Assembly: GCA_051306415.1 (NCBI GenBank) | Contig: JBPPNE010000012.1 | Span: 1 to 10,798 of the forward strand | Reading direction: 5' to 3' | DNA: 10,798 nt | From: CBDDRG01 sp051306415 | Lineage (GTDB): Bacteria; Pseudomonadota; Gammaproteobacteria; Pseudomonadales; Porticoccaceae | Part shown: positions 6,421-10,798 of the stretch, one piece after another | How the letters are laid out: every line of letters starts with the position of its first letter | Numbering within the stretch: position 1 is the stretch's first letter | Program-made: the position numbers and the translations under genes | The notes under the pieces: model-generated | Told to the model about the DNA's origin: nothing | Seen by the model: the letters and a program-made list of their open reading frames with translations, nothing else | The model's database searches: none

Positions 6421-8163
6421 GTGACCGGTCAAGAGTGCAACAGCGAACCCGCTAACGGCAAACCAACATACGCCATCAAAAAAAGGCGCTGGCTGCTGGC
6501 CTGTGCGGCCATCGTGCTGCTGAGCGCTGGCTGTGGTGACGGCGATGACGCCAGCAGCAAGGGCCTGCTCGACACCGAGGGTACTCGCGATGACTATCTG
6601 GTGCAGTACCTGGTGCCGGGCTCCGACTTTCTCAGCATCCACGGCCTCGCCTTCGACCGCGACGATAAACTCTATGTCGCCAGCGTGATGGGACAGGCCA
6701 TCTATCAGGTCGATACATCCACCGGGGCCTCCAAGGTATTCGTTGGGCCGCCGCAGGGCATGGCCGACGACCTAGTGTTCGGGCCCGACGGCACCCTGGT
6801 GTGGACCGGGATTCTGACTGGCAAGGTGTACGCCCGCCGTCCCGACGGCGCGGTGGTGGTGCTCGCCGACAATCTGCCGGGGATCAACTCCGTCGCCTTC
6901 CGCAAAGACGGCCGCCTGTTCGTGACCCAGGTGCTGTGGTTCGATGCGCTCTGGGAGCTCGATCCCAAGGGCAAGTTCGCGCCGCACAAGATCGCCGAGA
7001 AACTGGGCGGCCTCAACGGCTTTGACTTCGACGCCAAGGGCTACCTGTACGGGCCGCTGATCTATAAGGGGCAGGTGGTGCGGGTCGATGTGGACAGCGG
7101 CGAAGTCACAACGGTGGCGGCGGGTTTCAAACTGCCGGTCGCGGTCAATTTCGACAGCCACGACAACCTGTATGTGCCCGACACCATGCTCGGCCGCATC
7201 GTCCGGGTCGACATCCGCAATGGCGAAAAAACCCTGGTGGCGACGGTCGATACCGGCATCGACAACCTCGCCATCAATTCGAGGGGTGAGCTCTACATCA
7301 CCAACATGGTGGACAACGCCATCTACCAGATCGACACCCGCACCGGCGCCGCCCGCACCGTCGTCAAAAGCGCGCTGTCGGTGCCCGGCGGGCTCGACGT
7401 CATCAGCGAGAACGGCTCCGACCAGGTGGTTCTCGCCGACCTCTTCGCGTTTCGCAAGATCGACGGCAGCAGCGGCGCCATCAGCGAAATCCAGCGCGGC
7501 CTGCGCGACCGCATGGAAATGCCGATGTCGGTGATCGTTCAGGGCAGCCGCGCAATAACCACAAGCTGGTTTACCAATGCCGTCGAAGTCGTTGATCTTG
7601 CTTCCAACAAATCCGTCGCTGCCTACCATGGTTTCCAGCATCCCGTCGATGCCATCGAACTCGAACCGGACGTGCTAGTGGTCGCCGAACAGGGCACCGG
7701 TCGCGTCCTCAAGGTCTCCGGCGACCACGGCAAGAAGCGCAAGGTCGTCGTCGACAACCTGCCTGGCATCGCGGCGATGCGCCCGGTGCCGGATGAGCCG
7801 GACCGCGTTTATATCACCGATGTCAGCAAAGGCCAGTTGCTGCTGGTACGCGTCGGCAGCGGCAAGCGCACGGTGATCGCCGAGGGCCTCGACCATCCCG
7901 AGGGCTTCGATGTCGCGCCCGACGGCGCCATCGTGCTCGCCGAAGTCGGCAAGCGGCGCATCGTTCGCATCGATCCCGACAGCGGCGAGATCAGCGAAAT
8001 CGCCCGCAACCTGGCCATTGGCTACCCGGCCGCGGAGGGCACGCCGCCGGGCTACGTCCTCACCGGCGTCGGCGTGTCACCGTCCACGGGCGCCATCTAT
8101 GTGTCCTCGGACATGAATACGGCGCTCTACAAAATCACGCCGCAGGCCAGCGCAGGCCATTAA
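6421..8163 (+). CDS. Lipoprotein with about twelve beta-propeller repeats (SMP-30/NHL-like)
   Basis: With the GTG 6421 start the protein has 580 residues. A type II signal peptide has basic KKRR at 20-23, a hydrophobic core and lipobox LSAGC with Cys38 as the lipidated residue. The following GDGDD leaves a polar tether. From about residue 75 to the end I count twelve units of 35-50 residues with the same pattern: a hydrophobic strand, 'D..G.LYV', a short turn, then 'I..VD..SG'. Examples are DNLYVPDTMLGRIVRVD, GELYITNMVDNAIYQID and GAIVLAEVGKRRIVRID. Twelve units suggest two six-bladed propellers in tandem, the fold of SMP-30/gluconolactonase and NHL proteins. Such proteins either hydrolyse lactones or bind ligands and partners; nothing here fixes which. 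The protein should sit on the periplasmic face of a membrane. The dehydrogenase gene begins 76 bases downstream. An alternative GTG start lies at 6340. Confidence 0.8.
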   Translation: MTGQECNSEPANGKPTYAIKKRRWLLACAAIVLLSAGCGDGDDASSKGLLDTEGTRDDYLVQYLVPGSDFLSIHGLAFDRDDKLYVASVMGQAIYQVDTSTGASKVFVGPPQGMADDLVFGPDGTLVWTGILTGKVYARRPDGAVVVLADNLPGINSVAFRKDGRLFVTQVLWFDALWELDPKGKFAPHKIAEKLGGLNGFDFDAKGYLYGPLIYKGQVVRVDVDSGEVTTVAAGFKLPVAVNFDSHDNLYVPDTMLGRIVRVDIRNGEKTLVATVDTGIDNLAINSRGELYITNMVDNAIYQIDTRTGAARTVVKSALSVPGGLDVISENGSDQVVLADLFAFRKIDGSSGAISEIQRGLRDRMEMPMSVIVQGSRAITTSWFTNAVEVVDLASNKSVAAYHGFQHPVDAIELEPDVLVVAEQGTGRVLKVSGDHGKKRKVVVDNLPGIAAMRPVPDEPDRVYITDVSKGQLLLVRVGSGKRTVIAEGLDHPEGFDVAPDGAIVLAEVGKRRIVRIDPDSGEISEIARNLAIGYPAAEGTPPGYVLTGVGVSPSTGAIYVSSDMNTALYKITPQASAGH

Positions 8164-8239
8164 GCCCAATATCCCGCGCAACCCGCTGGTGACAAGCTAT
8201 TCAAAACAACAACTGGCAAAGCACAACTGGAGAATCAAC

Positions 8240-9001
8240 ATGGCAAATTTACTAACCGGAAAAGTGGGCCTGATCACCGGCGGTGGTTCGGGTATTGGCC
8301 AGGCCACCTGTGAGATTTTCGCGGCGGAGGGCGCCAAAGTGGTGGTGTCCGACATCAATGAGGAGGGCGGCGCGGAGACCGTGCGCCGCATCCAGGCCGC
8401 CGGCGGCGACGCCATTTTCGTGCGCTGCAACGTCGCCGATTCGGCGGAAGTGGAAGCCATGGTGAAAGCCTGCGTCAAGCACTATGGCCGCCTCGACTGC
8501 GCGTTCAACAACGCCGGCATCTCCGGCAAGATGGCCAACACCGTGATGTGTTCGGAGGCGAATTTCGACCGCAACATCGCCATCAACCTGAAGGGCGTCT
8601 GGCTGTGCATGAAGTACGAAATCCAGCAGTTTCTCGACCAGGGCAGCGGCGGCGCCATCGTCAGTACCGCCTCCATCGCCGGGCTCGCGGCGGCGGCCAT
8701 GGCACCCGCCTATGGCGCCGCCAAGCACGGCGTCAACGGCCTCACCAAATCCGCCGCCATCGAGTTCGCGAAGAAAAACATCCGCGTCAACTCGGTCTGC
8801 CCCGGCCTCATCGAAACCCCGATGGTGGCGGCCGCGGGGTCCGACTCAAAAATGATCCAATCGATGATCGCCGCCGAGCCGATCGGCCGCATGGGCCGGC
8901 CTTCCGAAATCGGCCACGCCGTCGCCTGGCTGTGTTCCGACAAAGCCTCTTTCGTCACCGGGCTGTGCATGCCGGTGGATGGCGGCTACATGGCGCAGTG
9001 A
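8240..9001 (+). CDS. Classical short-chain dehydrogenase/reductase (SDR)
   Basis: The 253-residue product is a complete classical SDR. It has the nucleotide loop TGGGSGIG (13-20), an Asp at 38 after the second strand (VVVSDINEE) that favours NAD(H), and NNAG at 90-93. The catalytic residues are Asn116 (INLKG), Ser145 (VSTASIAG), Tyr158 and Lys162 (YGAAK). A PG pair at 188-189 and the closing MPVDGGY are also typical. The enzyme oxidises or reduces an alcohol/ketone with a nicotinamide cofactor in the cytoplasm. Annotation pipelines would call it a glucose 1-dehydrogenase-like or FabG-like SDR, but its substrate cannot be inferred from these motifs. ATG 8240 is chosen because GGAGA (8229-8233) lies 6 bases upstream and residue 6 onward matches the family start; the frame extends to GTG 8189 without support. 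It probably shares a transcript with the lipoprotein. A strong hairpin follows the stop. Confidence 0.9.
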   Translation: MANLLTGKVGLITGGGSGIGQATCEIFAAEGAKVVVSDINEEGGAETVRRIQAAGGDAIFVRCNVADSAEVEAMVKACVKHYGRLDCAFNNAGISGKMANTVMCSEANFDRNIAINLKGVWLCMKYEIQQFLDQGSGGAIVSTASIAGLAAAAMAPAYGAAKHGVNGLTKSAAIEFAKKNIRVNSVCPGLIETPMVAAAGSDSKMIQSMIAAEPIGRMGRPSEIGHAVAWLCSDKASFVTGLCMPVDGGYMAQ

Positions 9002-9005
9002 CAGC

Positions 9006-9041
9006 GTCCACCGGTGTGCGAAACCCACGCCACCGGTGGAC
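9006..9041. repeat. Perfect 11-bp inverted repeat just after the SDR stop
   Basis: GTCCACCGGTG (9006-9016) and CACCGGTGGAC (9031-9041) are exact reverse complements around a 14-base spacer. The stem can extend by GCG/CGC with a one-base bulge. It starts four bases after the stop, so it may end or protect the SDR transcript. It has no following T-run, so it is not a classical intrinsic terminator. Each arm also contains the self-complementary core CACCGGTG, so the site is equally a pair of direct palindromes, which could be a protein-binding site. Confidence 0.7.
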
Positions 9042-9065
9042 ATCAACCATGGCAACAACCGCACC

Positions 9066-9182
9066 CAGGGATGATCTGAATAACCACATAATCGTCGTTC
9101 CCGCGCAGGCGGGAACCTAGAGATTTCAAGACCTTCTGGATGCCCGCTTGCGCGGGCATGACGGTTATTCAGAGCATCCCTG
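9066..9182. mobile_element. 117-bp palindromic repeat element (REPIN/MITE-like), non-coding
   Basis: The ends are 20-bp terminal inverted repeats, CAGGGATGATCTGAATAACC at 9066-9085 and its reverse complement at 9163-9182, with one mismatch. Inside are two perfect hairpins with 8-bp stems and 4-base loops. The first is GTTCCCGC/GCGGGAAC (9097-9104 and 9109-9116); the second is ATGCCCGC/GCGGGCAT (9140-9147 and 9152-9159). The two halves are also roughly inverted copies of each other. The hairpin cores match the dispersed 'CGTC..TCCCGC....GCGGGA' repeats common between genes of many Proteobacteria, whose translations give the familiar spurious peptides VVPAQAGT and MPACAGMT. These are thought to be moved in trans by REP-associated or other transposases; none is present here. 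I see no clean target duplication. It lies between the SDR hairpin and the rhodanese ribosome site. Copy number in this genome cannot be judged from one window. Confidence 0.75.
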
Positions 9183-9205
9183 ACACCCAACAGAGGAACG
9201 GCAAC

Positions 9206-9601
9206 ATGAAAATCGGCATCAAAGAAATGGTCGCCAAGGCCGACCAGGAAATCACCGCGTTGACCGCCGCCGAAGTGAAGGCTCGGCTCAACGACCCCGC
9301 CTACCTGCTGGTGGACCTGCGCGACATCCGCGAGCTGACCCGCGACGGCAAGATTCCCGGTGCCTTTCACGCGCCGCGGGGCATGCTGGAATTCTGGATC
9401 GACCCCGACAGCCCCTATCACAACGAGAAATTTGCGTCGGGCAAGACCTATATTTTTTATTGCAGCAAGGGCTGGCGCTCGGCGCTGTCGACACAGACCG
9501 CGCAAAACATGGGCCTGAGCCCGGTCTGCCATCTCGCCGGCGGTTTCGAGGCTTGGAAGGAGGCGGGCGGCGAGGTGGAGAAGGTTGAGAAAAAGGCCTA
9601 A
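9206..9601 (+). CDS. Single-domain rhodanese-like protein
   Basis: The 131-residue product is one rhodanese domain with a short N-terminal extension. VDLRDIREL at 36-44 and KIPGAFHAPRG at 49-59 are the usual early rhodanese motifs. The active-site loop is CSKGWR (Cys86 to Arg91), a six-residue loop as in sulfurtransferases that use sulfane sulfur, so the persulfide-forming cysteine is intact. HLAGGFEAWKEAGG (109-122) is the standard C-terminal motif. The likely role is cytoplasmic sulfur transfer or thiosulfate:cyanide-type chemistry; the physiological acceptor is unknown. There is no signal peptide. ATG 9206 has AGAGGAA at 9192-9198, 7 bases upstream. Longer in-frame starts would draw residues such as MPACAGMT from the repeat element and are rejected. 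It stands alone on the plus strand and converges with the frameshifted gene downstream. Its promoter may lie in or before the repeat element. Confidence 0.9.
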   Translation: MKIGIKEMVAKADQEITALTAAEVKARLNDPAYLLVDLRDIRELTRDGKIPGAFHAPRGMLEFWIDPDSPYHNEKFASGKTYIFYCSKGWRSALSTQTAQNMGLSPVCHLAGGFEAWKEAGGEVEKVEKKA

Positions 9602-9607
9602 ACGCCA

Positions 9608-9631
9608 CGGGAGCCGCCCGCGTACATTTTT
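9608..9631 (+). terminator. Weak intrinsic terminator candidate after the rhodanese gene
   Basis: CGGG (9608-9611) and CCCG (9617-9620) can pair around a 5-base loop, followed six bases later by TTTTT (9627-9631). The stem is short and the T-run is separated from it, so this is only a candidate for the end of the rhodanese transcript in the convergent gap. Confidence 0.25.
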
Positions 9632-9686
9632 GGTGGGGCGAATTTTCAATACAGATTCATCGCAACCGAGTTGACGCGAGTGGCAG

Positions 9687-10144
9687 TCACCAGTCGGAAA
9701 GGCGCAGCGCGTTCTTGGCGATCTGGCGACGCTCGCTCTCCTCCAGCTTGAGCAGCCCGCTGAAAACCGCTTTCAGGCTTTCCAGCTCGGCGCCATCGAC
9801 CATCTCCTGATACAGATCGACCAGGTAGTCGTCCACCCCCAGCGCCGCCTTGACGATGCCGTCGACCTGATTGAGATCGACCGCGCGGACGGTCTCCGCC
9901 AACACCTGCGGCTCTAAATCGGGCGTGTATTGCAGCCAGGTGTTCATCATCCCCTGGGCGATGTCCACCTCGTAATTGGCGAGCGCGTCCGCCAGTTGCC
10001 GCTCGTGACGGCTGAGGTAAACGAGCAGAAGCTGCGCGCGCTCGGAGGTGGCAAGCTGTTCCAACTCGGCATATTGTGGCCAGCGAGCGCCTGGTGAAGC
10101 TGCTTCGCGAAATCGACGACCTCTCTGACCGTTTTGAAGCGCAT
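9687..10144 (-). pseudogene. Small helical protein gene downstream of pepN, broken by a frameshift
   Basis: The start is ATG at 10142-10144 with AGGAGG (10152-10157, minus strand) 7 bases upstream, an excellent site. It encodes MRFKTVREVVDFAKQLHQAL and GH, then leaves the sensible frame near 10073-10078. From there another frame reads YAELEQLATSERAQLLLVYL through to LRLSDW and TGA at 9687-9689. Removing two bases (AA on the coding strand, 10074-10075) joins the halves as AGHYAELEQ and gives an intact gene of 151 codons. The restored product is all helical and resembles a conserved gammaproteobacterial protein I know only as hypothetical. The 'ERAQLLLVYLSRHE' helix recalls ferritin/rubrerythrin-like bundles, but metal-binding residues are not proven. 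It follows pepN by 67 bases on the same strand and may be co-transcribed. A sequencing error, a true recent mutation or, less likely, programmed frameshifting would explain the break. Without correction the first frame runs on to about 9947 as nonsense. Confidence 0.75.
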
Positions 10145-10151
10145 GGCTGCT

Positions 10152-10157
10152 CCTCCT
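10152..10157 (-). promoter_or_regulatory. Shine-Dalgarno AGGAGG that fixes the start of the frameshifted gene
   Basis: CCTCCT on the plus strand is a full AGGAGG on the minus strand, 7 bases before ATG 10144. It shows that translation starts in the frame that later breaks, which supports one damaged gene rather than a short gene starting at TTG 10064. Confidence 0.65.
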
Positions 10158-10211
10158 GTGATCTTCCGATGTGATGGTGACCGATGCCGGGGCCAGCGGC
10201 GTTGATCGGGA

Positions 10212-10798
10212 TCAGGCCAGACTCTTGCCGACGATTTCGCTGACATCGCGGGACAGCGCGGGCACCGCGCGCAGCCGCTCCAGCTCGCCGCGCATCAGCG
10301 TGGCAAGCCGCGGCGGATACTTGCGCCAGCGCGTCAGCGGCGTCACCAGCCGCGACGCGATCTGCGGGTTCAGGCCGTCGAGGGCCTGTACCTGATCCAC
10401 CAGAAAGCGGTAGCTGGCGCCGTCGTCGCGGTGAAAGTTGACCGGGTTGCCGGCGGAAAACGCGCCGATCACCGCGCGCACCTTGTTGGGATTTTTCAGA
10501 TCGAAGGCCGGATGGCGCAGCAGCGCCTCGACCCGCTCCAGCCCGCCGGGCAGCACACACCAGGCCTGCGCCTGAAACCATTGGTTGACTACCAGCGGCT
10601 CGTGCTGCCAGCGCTGATAGTAGTCGGCGAGCGCCTGTTGGGCGCGCTGCTGCGCCGGCTCGCCGGGACAGTTCACCAGTGCGTTCAAGGCGGCGTAGGC
10701 GTCAGTCATGTTGTCGGCGCCGCGGAACTGGTGCTCGGCGAGCGCGACGGCATCCGCATCCGCCGTTTGCAGCAGATAGGCCAGCGCCATATTGCGCA
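10212..10798 (-). CDS. pepN: Aminopeptidase N, C-terminal part (5' end outside window)
   Basis: The minus-strand frame is open to the window edge and gives the last 194 or so residues. It matches the C-terminal helical domain of E. coli-type PepN: RNMALAYLL, then DNMTDAYAALNALVNCPGE, NPNKVRAVIGAFSAGNPVNFH, DGASYRFLVDQV, LNPQIASRLVTPL and a final IVGKSLA. PepN is a cytoplasmic zinc M1-family aminopeptidase of about 870-890 residues that trims N-terminal residues from peptides. The zinc motif HEXXH and GAMEN motif lie upstream, beyond the window. This C-terminal domain lines the closed chamber over the active site and helps admit the peptide. The stop is followed 67 bases later by the frameshifted small gene on the same strand. 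The family call is very sure. Confidence 0.93.
   Translation of the reverse strand, partial: RNMALAYLLQTADADAVALAEHQFRGADNMTDAYAALNALVNCPGEPAQQRAQQALADYYQRWQHEPLVVNQWFQAQAWCVLPGGLERVEALLRHPAFDLKNPNKVRAVIGAFSAGNPVNFHRDDGASYRFLVDQVQALDGLNPQIASRLVTPLTRWRKYPPRLATLMRGELERLRAVPALSRDVSEIVGKSLA

Noticed and set aside
6772..7641. Long open frame on the minus strand, opposite the lipoprotein gene
   Set aside because: It is antisense to a convincing gene with a lipobox and repeated blades. It has the His/Asp/Val-rich composition typical of antisense frames in GC-rich genes and no family resemblance.
9049..9120. Short ORF starting ATGGCAACAACC and ending inside the repeat element
   Set aside because: Its end, VVPAQAGT, is the usual translation of the dispersed palindromic repeat, so it is spurious.
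9062..9187. Possible target-site duplication (CACC) flanking the repeat element
   Set aside because: The right copy is offset by one base and the motif is only four bases long, so it could easily be chance.
9140..9205. N-terminal extension of the rhodanese gene (MPACAGMT...)
   Set aside because: The extra residues come from the repeat element. ATG 9206 has a good ribosome site and matches the family start.
9646..10581. Long minus-strand frame running through both the small gene and pepN
   Set aside because: It lies out of frame with the clear PepN C-terminus and with both halves of the frameshifted gene. It is Arg/Gly/Ala-rich low-quality sequence produced by high GC.

Overview
The window looks like chromosomal DNA from a GC-rich Gammaproteobacterium. 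The aldo/keto reductase is very close to Escherichia coli Tas, the last gene has the C-terminal sequence of gammaproteobacterial PepN, and genes are tightly packed with good Shine-Dalgarno sites. No tRNA, rRNA, CRISPR array, integrase or transposase gene is visible. These assignments rest on remembered family sequence patterns, not on a search.

Positions 1-5161 (+ strand) hold the distal half of a Bat (aerotolerance-type) operon: the end of a DUF4381 membrane protein, BatA (VWA domain), a BatB/BatC fusion (VWA plus TPR) and BatD (large secreted-side domain with a C-terminal membrane anchor). All stop/start junctions overlap or nearly overlap, so the genes are almost certainly co-transcribed and translationally coupled. 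The MoxR ATPase and DUF58 protein that normally precede them would lie left of the window. A 40-codon open frame with its own Shine-Dalgarno site overlaps the batD stop.

Positions 5187-9001: the Tas-type reductase (- strand) is divergent from a lipoprotein (+ strand) built of about twelve beta-propeller repeats, probably two six-bladed propellers in tandem. The lipoprotein is followed by a classical short-chain dehydrogenase. No strong terminator separates those two, so they may form a transcription unit; their substrates cannot be read from sequence.

Positions 9002-9205 are intergenic and structured. A perfect 11-bp inverted repeat follows the dehydrogenase stop. A 117-bp non-coding element follows it, with 20-bp terminal inverted repeats (one mismatch) around two perfect hairpins, resembling a REPIN/MITE. 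The element ends about 10 bp before the ribosome binding site of a single-domain rhodanese gene with an intact active-site loop (9206-9601).

Positions 9687-10798 (- strand) hold the 3' part of pepN (aminopeptidase N), cut by the window edge, followed by a small helical-protein gene. That gene is broken by an apparent 2-base insertion near 10074: the two halves are each convincing but in different frames.

I do not see a clearly new multi-gene system. The points most worth a second look are the frameshifted gene, the palindromic repeat element, the double-propeller lipoprotein with its dehydrogenase neighbour, and the small ORF at the end of the bat operon.
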